A stretch of 64,000 nucleotides of DNA from Alviniconcha marisindica. Its lineage: Eukaryota; Mollusca; Gastropoda; Provannidae. Shown piece by piece: positions 33,996 through 40,326 of the stretch. Position 1 is the stretch's first letter. The number at the start of each line of letters is the position of its first letter. A program made the position numbers and the translations under genes. Under the pieces are notes generated by a model. That model was not told where the DNA came from, ran no database searches, and was given only the letters and a program-made list of their open reading frames with translations. The stretch spans positions 262,501-326,500 of the forward strand of contig JABMCL010000155.1 in NCBI GenBank assembly GCA_018857735.1, written 5' to 3'.

Positions 33996-35145
33996 ACACA
34001 CCATCAGTCAGCTGAAATAATTTAAGAGCAAGTGGGGACATGGGACTCTTTAACACAACAAATATTTCTGCTTTAGCCCCAGTGTTGTGGTCAGAAACAG
34101 TAGGATTTCAATAATGGTGATGTGTTAGCCCCAGTGTTGTGGTCAGAGACAGTAAGACACCAATAATGGCAATGTGTTAGCCCCAACGTTGTGGTCAGAG
34201 ACAGTAAGACACCAATAATGACAATGTGTTAGCCCCATTTTTGTGGTCAGAGACAGTAAGACACCAATAATGGCAATGTGTTAGCCCCAACGTTGTGGTC
34301 AGAGACAGTAAGACACCAATAATGGCAATGTGTTAGCCCCATTGTTGTGGTCAGAGACAGTAAGACACCAATAATGGCGATGTGTTAGCCCCAGTGTTGT
34401 GGTCAGAGACAGTAAGACACCAATAATGGCAATGTGTTAGCCCCAACGTTGTGGTCAGAGACAGTAAGACGCCAATAATAGCAACATCAGTAGCCCCTGA
34501 TTGGGGCTGCTTCAAGTAGTGAATACTATGGGTGTGACCACTGTCTGCAGAAAAAGCGACCATTACACAACAAATAGATGACATAGCTTATGAACACACA
34601 ATGTCGCTTGTTTAATAATAGAAATAATAGCGGCCATTCTTTAGCATGGTGTCTCACCAGTAGTGGTCAGCACACTGCTATTTACAAGATCAACAAAAAT
34701 TTATACATGAAATGTCAAAAATAATACAGAAACATTGTATTCCTCTGCCCCCTTCCCCACACACACACATACACACATATGCATGCGCACACACTCGCAC
34801 ATACACACTTGTTTGCAAAGAGATTGTTTTAGGTTTTAATTTTGTGAATCAGTACAGCAGCCTGTTTGGAAAGAAGCCTTTGGCATGAAAACATGAATTG
34901 TTGTAGAAACTCTCTGTACATTTTGAGGCAGAGTCCACTGATAGTGATAAGAGAGCATCAGTCATTTCAGAAACTGTCTGTGCTTTTTTCAGTGGAGACG
35001 TTCTGTGACAAAGTAACAGCCCCTCCCCCTCCAGTGATAATGAACTGGTTGAGGACTGTCGCTGCACAGTCCCTGAAGGTGCTTCAGTCCCAGCTGGACT
35101 CTGAATGGAAGGTCTGTCTGTCTGTCTGTCTGTCTGTCTGTGTCT

Positions 35146-35181
<36 letters not shown>

Positions 35182-35203
35182 GTCTTCTGTCTCGCTCTGT
35201 CTG

Positions 35204-35255
<52 letters not shown>

Positions 35256-36208
35256 CCCCCTCTCCCCCCCCCCTCTCTCCTCCTCTCTCTCTCTCCCCCC
35301 TCTCCCCCTCTCTTTCTCTCTCTCCCTCTTTCCCCCCTCTTCTCTCTCCTCTTCTCTCCCTCCCCCCTCTTTCTCCCCCCCCCCTTTGTCTCCCCCCTCT
35401 TTCTCTCCCTCTTTCTCCTTCTCTTACTGCCTGCCTGGGGGGACAGTGTATACAGGAAGGCCAGCTGTGACAGAATTGTGCGATATTCAGCCTTGTTATG
35501 ACCCAGCTTGGATGAAACTTCTGTTATATTTTTGCTAGGGTAGTGGGCTTTGTGTGTGTGTGTGTGTGCGTGCATGCATGTGTTTATCTATTTGTGTGTT
35601 GGTTGGTTGCATTTTGTTTCATTTTGAATTGGTTGCGGTAGGTTGTTTGGGGGGCGGCGAGGGGGGCATGGTTTCCTTATCTCAACTGAAGGGCTACGAC
35701 TGGCAGCGTGCGTTTTTGTATTTCAGGTGATATTCCGGCCTCCCGTGGATGTGTACGATGTTGTGATCCACCTGTCTCCACGCTGCCTGACACGCCGGCA
35801 CCAGGGTGTAGGGGCCAAAGACGTTTCCATAGCAACATACCCTCAGCCACCCTCACAGAAAAACACTCCCAAAGAGAGCAAACTGCCGGTCACGTCATTC
35901 AACCCCGCTGAAATCTTCTTGGAGAACCTCAGAGTGAGTTGTTTAGGCTGCCTGTTTTGAAAGAGGAGGCGGGGTGGGGAAACAGGTGAAAAGGGTTGAG
36001 GGGGGAAGAAAGTATTTTACACTGTTAAAACTGTTTTCAGTTTATGGGACGCAGCAGCCATCATCCGTCAGTCTTACCCTCAGACAGGTTTTAAACTTAA
36101 TGGACTACAGTTTTCAAAGCTGATAGACTGATAAATCAAATGTATACATGCTTGCACATGCACACATACTTCCACATGCATGTATAAACACACATTCATT
36201 TAAGCATG

Positions 36209-36280
<72 letters not shown>

Positions 36281-38021
36281 CCCCACCCCCCCACCCCACC
36301 CCACCCCACCTGCACCCCCAGTTTTTATCAGCATAACTTCTGTTTGTTGTTTGAATTGGTTAGTTTGACAGTTTCTAGTGATTAGTAACCAGAGTCCATG
36401 TTTGAATTTCAGGCGGTGTATGGCGAGTTTGCCCTCTTTTTCCACGACCAGTATGGGGGCGATGTCATTGCTGTGCTTCTCAAACCTGGAATCTTCGACG
36501 CCAAGAAAGTGGAGGTCATTTTCTGTGCTGATACTTTTGTTCTAGCATTATTATTGTCTCTTCTTAAATATTTTTAGGTTTTAATCTCCTGTACCAAAGT
36601 TCAAAATTTCCTTCACTGTCTGTCCGGATGATATCTTCTGAACTATTTAACCTTTTGTGGCCAAAGATAGTATGATGATGTGTCATCATGAGCCAGAGTG
36701 TCTTGCAGAAAGATTGTTTGGCTATCATCAAGGTGATTGTTTGGCTGTCATCAGGGTGATTGTTTGGCTATCATCAAGGTGATTGTTTGGCTATCATCAG
36801 GGGGATTGTTTGGCTATCATCAAGGGGATTATTTGGCTATCATCAAGGTGATTGTTTGGCTGTCATCAAGGTGATTGTTTGGCTGTCATCAAGGTGATTG
36901 TTTGGCTATCATCAAGGGGATTGTTTGGCTGTCATCAAGGTGATTGGTTGGCTATCATCAAGGTGATTGATTAGCTGTCATCAAGGTGATTGATTGGCTA
37001 TCATCAAGGTGATTGATTGGCTACCATCAGGGTGATTGTTTGGCTATCATCAAGGTGACTGGCTATCATCAAGGTGATTGTTTGGCTATCATCAAGGTGA
37101 TTGTTTGGCTATCATCAAGGTGATTGGCTATCATCAAGGTCAGTGGCTCATGTTAATAAAATATGATCTTGTCCACTGTGTCTTCAAAGCTGGTGATCCT
37201 TTTGCAGCCAAACTCCATTGGATGGGATATTTATCCTATGCTGGAGTGTCTTGTGAAAAGATTGGATCGCTGTGTTCACAGAAAATGTCACGGTAAAGGT
37301 TCAGAACTTTACTGGCTGTTTGTCAGTCCTACATTTTTTGTACCAGTGACACCTTTGCAGCCAAGCTAGGTGTGTTGATGCACTATTACCTGTAACCAGA
37401 CCTAGTGCAAACAAAGCAGGCACAGAAATATAGTACATTAACACTTACACTTACTGTGTCTCAGTATTCGGCTTGGGGGGAGGTGATTGTTTTTGTTTTG
37501 TTTTTGGGGGGGGTGGGGGGGGGGGAGGCTGGGTGCAGAGCAACCAACCTTGTTTTTCTTTTCTTCCTTTTTTCAGGGTTGGGGGGTGTGGGGGGGTGCA
37601 TAATGTACTAATTTGGCTGCTTCCATCATAAGAATCACAAGCTAGGCTTCTTGCTTGTTTGGTTCAGGCCTCAACTACAAGCCAACCGTTTATTTGAAGT
37701 AATTGAGGCACATTCCAGTGTGCTTCCGTCCTTTGAATAGTCGCATATATTTTTAGTGTTTTTTATTTGCTTTGTTGGATTTTTATATTTTTAGTTGTGT
37801 AGCACAGTATCACAACTGTAAATGTTGTCATTGTTTTCACTTTTGCCATTTCCACCTGGCTTTGTGTGCAGATCGGCAACTTGTTTGGACGAAAACCCAC
37901 AGTCGTCGACAGTGAGCCAGCCTTGACCTTTGACCTGGATGCCATGGTGGAGGCGGTGTACGCCATGGGGGGAGATGTGGTCGCCAGAGTTGACGTTCAG
38001 ACAAAGCTGCACCGGCAGTGA
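11512..38021 (+). CDS. NOL6: NOL6 (nucleolar protein 6, Nrap/Utp22 family), 23 recognised coding exons
   Basis: Spliced length is 3261 nt, 1086 aa (human about 1146). Exons are listed separately; every junction keeps frame. The family forms the UTP-C/SSU-processome module with Rrp7 and takes part in early pre-18S rRNA processing in the nucleolus; structurally it is a tandem of inactive nucleotidyltransferase-like domains. Matching segments in order: Lys-rich N terminus, HRYIRKRALYLSAVAL (about residues 166-181), NNVRPRWYRGQ (about 238), LLKVWMHQRELDV-GYGCFSGFL (about 304-324), LLMTPCPF (about 433), EFRQFWGEKSELRRFKDG (about 554-571), CTLEGSGHWP (about 721), VLKDGYVFRLKL (about 767), FRPPVDVYDVVIHLSPR (about 937) and FALFFHDQYGGDVIAVL (about 1008). 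There are ATGs at 11512 and 11530 in frame; I took the first. About 40 residues expected between exons 19 and 20 are missing. The gene spans 26.5 kb, about 12 percent coding, mostly because of minisatellites. The catalytic inertness is family knowledge, not shown here. Confidence 0.93.
12185..12300. repeat. AGTACT-rich low-complexity region
   Basis: Dense AGTACTAG/AGTACTACT motifs, partly self-complementary. No coding signal. Confidence 0.6.
12708..14195. repeat. Minisatellite of 83-89 bp units in NOL6 intron 1
   Basis: About 17 copies containing GTGGTAAAGTGGTACAGACA, CTACCATCAAGTGAGATGAA and GAAGATGGACAAAGTGGACC. Two interspersed types differ by CTGGTACTACAG versus CTGGTAGTGGTACTAG. The last copies are more diverged. 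Units of 87 or 89 bp keep long frames open, giving ORFs of up to 266 codons that are artefacts. Confidence 0.95.
14374..14454 (+). CDS. NOL6: NOL6 exon 2
   Basis: Residues 31-57, acidic then hydrophobic (SADDDVELVNRAM). 81 nt, phase 0 at both ends; acceptor GTTGCAG, donor CAG|GTAAAT. Homology in this N-terminal part is weak, but phase and position fit. Confidence 0.8.
14547..14633. repeat. AT-rich hairpin with perfect 18-bp inverted repeats
   Basis: AAAGCAGTAAGTAATTAG at 14547-14564 is the exact reverse complement of 14616-14633, with a 51-bp AT-rich loop that can itself partly pair. It lies just after NOL6 exon 2 and may be a tiny MITE-like insertion. Confidence 0.75.
14893..15009 (+). CDS. 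NOL6: NOL6 exon 3
   Basis: Residues 58-96, strongly charged and helical (LKEARMKKKREEKLMEAVEK), possibly a short coiled coil. 117 nt, phase 0 at both ends, donor AAG|GTATGA. Confidence 0.85.
15030..15350 (-). mobile_element. Dispersed repeat with tRNA-like middle (SINE), minus strand
   Basis: On the minus strand it starts with ACTTGGTGATTTACGCCCGG and TATATCAGGGCGA (about 15285-15345), then a body. A tRNA-like block follows with A box (complement of 15138-15149) and B box (complement of 15096-15106, GGTTCAGTTCC). A TTATTATT-containing end lies near 15030. The same head occurs at about eight other places in the window. Confidence 0.6.
16107..16283 (+). CDS. NOL6: NOL6 exon 4
   Basis: Residues 97-155. 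FQFRAPTRVFLGGS corresponds to the strand-turn that opens the first nucleotidyltransferase-like domain in the family (VRF-PP-V-VVGSY in vertebrates). Phase 0 at both ends; acceptor CAACAG, donor AAG|GTAAGG. Confidence 0.88.
16931..17099 (+). CDS. NOL6: NOL6 exon 5
   Basis: Residues 156-211 with HRYIRKRALYLSAVALRL, one of the best conserved Nrap segments (NQRYLRKRALYLA in human). Donor GCAG|GTGAGG leaves phase 1. Confidence 0.92.
17390..17575 (+). repeat. Dispersed repeat, copy A
   Basis: Shares AGTAAAGGTTCACAACTT, TGTTTGTCAGTCC and AGTGCAAACAAAG with 37275-37430 over about 170 bp with gaps. NOL6 intron 5. Class unknown. Confidence 0.6.
17935..18056. repeat. Imperfect two-copy duplication before NOL6 exon 6
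   Basis: TTGATGGTTTGGTGCATTTT ... GAGTGTTG and TTGATTTTGTGCATGTTTTG ... GAGCGTTG are related halves about 85 bases apart, ending 40 bases before the acceptor of exon 6. Confidence 0.55.
18091..18234 (+). CDS. NOL6: NOL6 exon 6
   Basis: Residues 212-259 with GKPLTIHLHA and AKNNVRPRWYRGQ (human KNNVR-AWYRGQ). Acceptor GTTTCAG, donor AGTG|GTATGG. A GT-rich tract follows the donor. Confidence 0.9.
18690..19187 (+). repeat. Minisatellite leading into the NOL6 exon 7 acceptor
   Basis: About 20 copies of a unit of about 24-26 bp, GGTGATTGTGACTTTAG plus TTTTGAAAC, alternating with GGTGATTGTGCCTTTAG. The last unit, ACGGTGATTGACTTCAG, is the acceptor of exon 7, so each unit carries an acceptor-like TTTAG. 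Confidence 0.9.
19188..19357 (+). CDS. NOL6: NOL6 exon 7
   Basis: Residues 260-316 with LPPTPVYSTSILQD and VLLKVWMHQRELDV, matching PPTPRYNTWVLQD and LLKVWLRQRELD of human NOL6. The acceptor GATTGACTTCAG terminates an array of similar GTGACTTTAG units. The donor is GTG|GTCAGT. Confidence 0.92.
19604..19724 (+). CDS. NOL6: NOL6 exon 8
   Basis: Residues 317-356, GYGCFSGFLMSMYVCHLL followed by NYQVMRHTLINL; human has GQGGFTGFLVSMLV and GYQVLRSVLQFL. Acceptor ACATCAG, donor CTCA|GTCAGT (phase 1). Confidence 0.9.
19977..20035. repeat. (GT)n microsatellite
   Basis: Perfect GT tract in NOL6 intron 8, followed by a G homopolymer at about 20125-20140. Confidence 0.95.
20189..20352 (+). CDS. NOL6: NOL6 exon 9
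   Basis: Residues 357-411 with DVVFVDVTGYLNLTTGMTK (human SVVFLDSSGHLNLCADVT). Acceptor GCTTGCAG. The donor AGG|GTTGGT is weak but is the only one that gives family-like continuity with exon 10. Confidence 0.88.
20690..21165 (+). repeat. Minisatellite before NOL6 exon 10
   Basis: About 11 copies of a unit of about 38 bp, CCTGTTTCTTTTTCACTGAT plus AACTCTGGTTTGTGTTT. Each copy carries a pyrimidine tract and an ACTGATAAC element resembling an animal branch site. The array ends about 10 bases before the acceptor of exon 10. Confidence 0.9.
21174..21289 (+). CDS. NOL6: NOL6 exon 10
   Basis: Residues 412-449, VCHEAEIALECL through DQLLMTPCPFQFKFDYTFT (human QHEARLSMMLLD and LLLMTPKP). Donor TTCAC|GTGCGT. 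The exon end and intron start are copied in the following array, but with the donor G replaced by A. Confidence 0.9.
21265..21705 (+). repeat. Minisatellite copying the end of NOL6 exon 10
   Basis: Six copies of a unit of about 62-70 bp. The first contains the exon end CTACACCTTCAC|GTGCGT. Later ones read CCACCTTCACATGCGTGTC and CTCATTTCTGTATCCTCACA, so the donor GT is AT in all downstream copies. Confidence 0.9.
22190..23066 (+). repeat. Minisatellite leading into the NOL6 exon 11 acceptor
   Basis: About 12 copies of a unit of about 52-61 bp with TGCATGTCCATCATTTCTGT, TTCATCTGTGTGTC and TTAATTATGTTTTATCTGTA. The exon 11 acceptor GTCCATCTTTCCTGTGTGCAG is a variant of the unit. Confidence 0.92.
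23070..23250 (+). CDS. NOL6: NOL6 exon 11
   Basis: Residues 450-510, FTPDSLKQVVQKFQLSD and MLDVLERGLGDRVTLV (human LTTLLEQGLGARLNLL). Acceptor CTGTGTGCAG closes one minisatellite. Donor CATG|GTTTGT opens another whose unit begins with the exon's last bases. Confidence 0.88.
23232..24420 (+). repeat. Minisatellite seeded at the end of NOL6 exon 11
   Basis: About 20 copies of GATTCAGCCACACCCCTCTC, CCATGGTTTGTGTCTTCTG and TTTGTGTAGT. The first copy starts inside the exon (CAGCCACACCCCTCTCCCATG) and crosses the donor GTTTGT. The right half drifts to a second form with TTGGCCATGCCCCATTC. Confidence 0.92.
24978..25100 (+). CDS. NOL6: NOL6 exon 12
   Basis: Residues 511-551, starting at WSVTEKPLP and including LTFGLLHHKSNSLRLLDRGP (human LTLGLLLRPEGLTSVLELGP). 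Phase 0 at both ends; donor GAG|GTCAGT. Confidence 0.9.
25262..26695. repeat. Minisatellite of about 67-bp units in NOL6 intron 12
   Basis: About 21 copies of GGGTACATTGTAACCAGGCC, GGAATGGACAGGGTGGGGTT and GTACATTGACAGTTGGTCAG, highly homogeneous, with an occasional ACAATGACA insertion. The open frames of up to 249 codons are repeat artefacts. Confidence 0.95.
26856..27007 (+). CDS. NOL6: NOL6 exon 13
   Basis: Residues 552-602 with AVEFRQFWGEKSELRRFKDG and EAVVWAF, the most strongly conserved block seen in this gene (human FRQFWGSRSELRRFQDG). Donor CACAG|GTCTGC. Confidence 0.95.
27190..27345. repeat. Three-copy tandem repeat, about 54 bp
   Basis: Three copies around GTCAGTTTTAGAAAGATTAC and TTAACCTGGGCATGTAAA in NOL6 intron 13. 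Confidence 0.85.
27625..27850. repeat. Poly-C tract and (CT)n microsatellite
   Basis: C-rich homopolymer at about 27631-27654 and a 68-bp CT tract at 27781-27848, NOL6 intron 13. Confidence 0.92.
27950..28025 (+). mobile_element. Dispersed-repeat tail next to the NOL6 exon 14 acceptor
   Basis: TTGTACAGCGCAGTGAGTTT, then GGCGCTTTATAAGAATTG and TTATTATTATT. It shares its layout with 3361-3450; the exon 14 acceptor lies about 10 bases beyond its end, so the repeat tail supplies the pyrimidine tract. Confidence 0.5.
28035..28287 (+). CDS. NOL6: NOL6 exon 14
   Basis: Residues 602-686, the longest exon. GEERIYHIRQALEELGRTLK and LPSLALRINAVTGIDPTVRF match AAVRCYDDLSRLLWGLEGLPL-VSAVQGAHPVLRY. Acceptor CTCTGCGCAG, donor GAG|GTTGGC. 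Confidence 0.93.
28370..28735. repeat. Minisatellite, about 31-bp unit
   Basis: About 11 copies of GGTGTTTTATAATGACATAC plus ATTGCA in NOL6 intron 14, with TTTTTGCTAGTGTTTTG variants. Confidence 0.9.
28745..28988 (+). repeat. Minisatellite made of copies of the NOL6 exon 15 acceptor
   Basis: About 11 copies of a unit of about 21 bp, GTTGTGTTGACTGTGCAGGT. The last CAG|GT of the array is the real acceptor of exon 15, whose first bases (GTGTT) are also part of the unit. Confidence 0.92.
28989..29085 (+). CDS. NOL6: NOL6 exon 15
   Basis: Residues 687-718, VFPAHPAVA and LFTPAMT (human VFPPTPVRP ... VEPMTVVC). The acceptor TGACTGTGCAG|GTGTT is the last of about eleven near-identical copies of this motif. 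Donor ACAG|GTCAGT. Confidence 0.88.
29086..29230 (+). repeat. Tandem copies of exon 15 donor plus a SINE head
   Basis: ACAGGTCAGTGACAG (the exon 15 donor region) is followed by ACTTGGTGTTTTACACCC ... TATCAGGGCGA, then the same donor-like GGTCAGTGACAG and a second SINE head, then a third GGTCAGT. A duplication of about 70 bp has captured both the donor and the repeat. Confidence 0.75.
29231..30377. other. NOL6: Rest of NOL6 intron 15
   Basis: Contains a GGT/GAT-rich stretch (29515-29560), a short CA tract (about 30004-30020) and a SINE-head fragment at 30306-30340 (TAACTTGGTGTTTTACGCCC). No exon-like sequence with NOL6 similarity. Confidence 0.5.
30378..30529 (+). CDS. NOL6: NOL6 exon 16
   Basis: Residues 719-769 with VICTLEGSGHWPEDIDRIR (human VVCHLEGSGQWPQD) and HVDVLK. 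Acceptor GTATTTCAG, donor AAG|GTAGCA. Confidence 0.93.
30598..30625. repeat. Poly-G homopolymer, about 28 bp
   Basis: Uninterrupted G run just after NOL6 exon 16; length is likely uncertain in any assembly. Confidence 0.9.
31076..31239 (+). CDS. NOL6: NOL6 exon 17
   Basis: Residues 770-824, DGYVFRLKL and VRSPEGMLKMEDTPESM (human DGFVFRIRV, VQSPEGMISLRDT). Donor CAGGG|GTGAGT. A second copy of the exon end and donor lies about 130 bases downstream. Confidence 0.93.
31165..31490 (+). repeat. Tandem duplication of the end of NOL6 exon 17
   Basis: The exon end (ATGCCTGAACTGACCACAAT, GCTGCAGGGGTGAGTGT) recurs at 31345-31382 almost unchanged, with its donor. A third partial copy (GAGTCGGTGGCCGTGGCAGC) lies at 31445-31480. 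Period about 135 bp. Confidence 0.88.
31800..31875 (-). mobile_element. SINE-head fragment, minus strand
   Basis: CCCTGATATAACCACGATGG and TTGACTGGGCGTAAAACACC are the reverse complement of the head seen at 15285-15345 and 59030-59090. Confidence 0.65.
32150..33215. repeat. 24-bp minisatellite in NOL6 intron 17
   Basis: About 44 copies of ACTGACAACAGTGGAATAAC plus CATT. Early copies have GGAACAACC and TTGACAGC; later ones GGAATAACC. The unit length divisible by 3 keeps long frames open (GITITDNS on plus, VMVIPLLS on minus), which are artefacts. Confidence 0.97.
33251..33403 (+). CDS. NOL6: NOL6 exon 18
   Basis: Residues 824-874, IQQEHPSF, RLVKRWLSAQLL and HPLPFTAP (human LQQQHPAF, RLAKRWVRAQLL, HPEPFTPP). 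Acceptor GTTTTGCAG, donor CAGT|GTGAGT. Confidence 0.93.
33577..33635 (+). CDS. NOL6: NOL6 exon 19 (short; probable GC donor)
   Basis: Residues 875-894, SPLVGLLRFLKWVSGNEYK (human SPQVGFLRFLFLVSTFDWK). No suitable GT follows; AAAG|GCGAGT at 33636 fits a GC-AG intron donor. An alternative GT at 33641 has a poor context and would break the frame with exon 20. The family sequence that should follow (x-PL-VNLN...) is not found. Confidence 0.8.
33636..34992 (+). other. NOL6: NOL6 intron 19, in which one exon is expected but not found
   Basis: I read all three forward frames for the conserved NOL6 segment that follows ...WK in vertebrates (PL-VNLN-ELT, then a (V/I)VTPxD motif) and did not find it. 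The interval has a CA tract (about 33955-33993), a 52-bp minisatellite and otherwise unique DNA. Confidence 0.55.
34070..34485. repeat. Minisatellite, about 52-bp unit
   Basis: About eight copies of GTTAGCCCCAGTGTTGTGGT, CAGAGACAGTAAGACACCAA and TAATGGCAATGT in NOL6 intron 19. Confidence 0.92.
34993..35111 (+). CDS. NOL6: NOL6 exon 20
   Basis: Residues 895-934 when joined to exon 19: ETFCDKVTAPPPPVIMNWL and QSLKVLQSQL, resembling SVWTQDGPSAQILQQL and LPMLEKQL of human NOL6. Acceptor TGCTTTTTTCAG is strong. Donor AAG|GTCTGT runs straight into a CT-rich tract. Confidence 0.82.
35112..35430. repeat. CT-rich low-complexity tract
   Basis: (CTGT)n then CT and C-rich repeats over about 310 bp, starting at the donor of NOL6 exon 20 (GTCTGTCTG is both donor and first repeat). 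Confidence 0.93.
35727..35933 (+). CDS. NOL6: NOL6 exon 21
   Basis: Residues 935-1003 with VIFRPPVDVYDVVIHLSPR (human FRPPLDIYDVLIRLSPR), then a variable linker and FNPAEIFLENLR. Phase 0 at both ends. Confidence 0.95.
36211..36276. repeat. (CT)n microsatellite
   Basis: CT tract followed by CCCCACCCC, NOL6 intron 21. Confidence 0.95.
36413..36514 (+). CDS. NOL6: NOL6 exon 22
   Basis: Residues 1004-1037, VYGEFALFFHDQYGGDVIAV (human AFGDLALFFYDQHGGEVIGV). Phase 0 at both ends; acceptor GAATTTCAG, donor GAG|GTCATT. Confidence 0.95.
36700..37140. repeat. Minisatellite, about 23-24 bp unit, in NOL6 intron 22
   Basis: About 18 copies of GATTGTTTGGCTATCATCAA plus GGT. It lies inside an older dispersed repeat: AGTGTCTTGCAGAAAGATTG before the array resembles AGTGTCTTGTGAAAAGATTG after it. 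Confidence 0.93.
37180..37430 (+). repeat. Dispersed repeat, copy B
   Basis: The second half (37275-37430) matches 17390-17575 (GGTAAAGGTTCAGAACTT, CTGTTTGTCAGTCC, AGTGCAAACAAAG). The first half resembles 36640-36730. Confidence 0.6.
37872..38021 (+). CDS. NOL6: NOL6 exon 23, C terminus and stop
   Basis: Residues 1038-1086 and TGA at 38019-38021. LDAMVEAVYAMGGDVVARVDV corresponds to VEAILEDFAVLGEGLVQTVE at the human C terminus. Confidence 0.93.
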   Translation: MGNLFGRKPTVVDSEPALTFDLDAMVEAVYAMGGDVVARVDVQTKLHRQ

Positions 38022-38571
38022 GACAGATCCTCCGTAACAAAAAGAAAAACAACAGCCACAGACTAAAAAGGCAACAGCAAACAACAGAAAGCAAGAACAC
38101 ACATTGTCTTGATAAGTTGTTGTGTGGGTTTTTTGGGGGGTAGCTAGGGGGGTGTCACTCAATGTTGGACACCATTATGACTTTTTGTTGTTGTTGTCGG
38201 TAACATGTAAGAGACAGCATTTCTACTTTGCATGGTTGTAATCTCATTGGGGCTTTCTGTGCGTACCTGTTTGAGACTTTGGTCCCTTTTTCAAGGTTGT
38301 GGGGTGCTCCTATCTAAGCCCAGAGTTGTATTTTCCATTTTGAATGTTTGTCCTCTGAGCATTTACACTTTTCTTGTCTTTGGTCAGTTGCTGCTGTATG
38401 CTATGCTATGTATGATTTTGCTTGATCCATGCTGGTTTTGTTGTCGTTTTGGTCAGATTTTGTCATGTATGTGTTTTGGGTTGCTTCATAAATTTTATAG
38501 GTACACATGTCCACATGTGTTTGTACTGTTTGTGTGTGTGAGTGTGAGAGTGAGTAAAGGTTGTAATGAAA

Positions 38572-38577
38572 ATTAAA
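38572..38577 (+). terminator. Candidate polyadenylation signal ATTAAA of NOL6
   Basis: First good polyadenylation hexamer after the stop codon, giving a 3' UTR of about 0.55 kb, and immediately before the next minisatellite. Inferred. Confidence 0.4.
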
Positions 38578-38639
38578 TAGGCTCTATGTTACTGCCACCC
38601 ATAACATTGTCATTGATTGTAATCCCAGGGACCAGTTTA

Positions 38640-39135
38640 CACATTGACAGAAACACAGACAGAAACATTGACACGAACACAGGCAGAAACATTGACACAA
38701 ACAAGAAACACTGACACAAACACAGGATCCTGTGAAACAAAAGCATTGACACAAACACTGGATCCTATGTGAGACAGAAACATTGACACAAACACTGGAT
38801 CCTGTGTGAGACAAAAACATTGAAACAAACACTGGATCCTGTGTGAGACAGGCAAAAACATTGACACAAACACTGGATCCTGTGTGAGACAGACAAAAAC
38901 ATTGACACAAACACTGGATCCTGTGTGAGGCAGACAAAAACATTGACACAAACACTGGATCCTGTGTGAGGCAGTCAAAAACGTTGACACAAACACTGGA
39001 TCTTGTGTGAGGCAGACAAACAAATTGACACAAACACTGGATCCTGTGTGAGGCAGACAAAAACATTGACACAAACACTGGATCCTGTGTGAGGCAGACA
39101 AAAACATTGACACAAACACTAGATCCTGTGTGAGA
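38640..39135. repeat. Minisatellite, about 42-bp unit
   Basis: About 12 copies of AACATTGACACAAACACTGG, ATCCTGTGTGAGGCAGACAA. Unit divisible by 3, hence long minus-strand open frames that are artefacts. Confidence 0.95.
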
Positions 39136-39239
39136 CGGAAATACATGCGGCTACGACTTAAGGCAATAGAAAACACGAAAGCATCCCAGTAAAATTCCAG
39201 ACAAATTCTGCCTTCAAGCTGGTTAGCATGTCAATAGTC

Positions 39240-40318
39240 CATGCAACATTAGCTCTCTCCCTCCTCTGACAAAACGAACCCTTACAATGTTAGCTCTCCC
39301 CCTCTGACAAAATGAACCCTTACAATGTTATCTCTCTCCCTCCTCTGACAAAATGAACCCTTACAATGTTAGCTCTTCCCCCTCCTCTGACAGAATGAAC
39401 CTTTACAATGTTAGCTCTCTCCCTCTTCAAACAAAATGAACCTTTACAATGTTAGCTCTCTCCCTCTTCAAACAAAATGAACCCTTATAATGTTAGTTCT
39501 CTCCCTCCTCTGACAAAACGAACCCTTACAATGTTAGTTTTCTCCCTCTTCAAACAAAATGAACCCTTATAATGTTAGCTCTCTCCCTCTTCAAACAAAA
39601 TGAACCCTTACAATGTCAGCTCTCTCCCTCCTCTGACAAAATGAACCTTTACAATGTTAGCTCTCCCCCTCTGACAAAATGAACCCTTACAATGTTATCT
39701 CTGACAAAATGAGCCCTTACAATGTTAGCTCTTTCCCTATGAAAAATTGAACCCTTACAATGTTAGCGCTTTCCCTCTGAAAAATTGAACCATTGCATTG
39801 TTAGCTCTCTCCTTCATACAAAACGAACCATTACAATGTTAGCTCTCCCAAAATGAATCCTTACAATGTTAGTTCCCCCCTTCTCTGACAAAACGAACCC
39901 TTACAATGTTAGCGCTCTCCCTCCTCTGACAAAACGAACCCTTACAATGTTATCTCTTTCCCTCTGACAAAATGAACCCTTACAATGTTATCTCTTTCCC
40001 TCCGACAAAATGAACCCTTACAATGTTAGCTCACCCCCTCCTCTGACAAAATGAACCCTTACAATGTTAGCTCATCCCCTCCTCTGACAAAACGAACCCT
40101 TACAATGTTATCTCTTTCCCTCTGACAAAATGAACCCTTACAATATTATCTCTTTCCTCTGACAAAATGAACCCTTACAATGTTAGCTCATCCCCTCCTC
40201 TGACAAAACGAACCCTTACAATGTTATCTCTTTCCCCTCTGACAAAACGAACCCTTACAATGTTATCTCTTTCCCTCTGACAAAATGAACCCTTACAATG
40301 TTAGCTCACCCCTTTCCC
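39240..40318. repeat. Minisatellite, about 40-bp unit
   Basis: About 26 copies of ACCCTTACAATGTTAGCTCT, CTCCCTCCTCTGACAAAATG. Copies vary in length from about 30 to 42 bp. Confidence 0.95.
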
Positions 40319-40326
40319 ACCTACCA

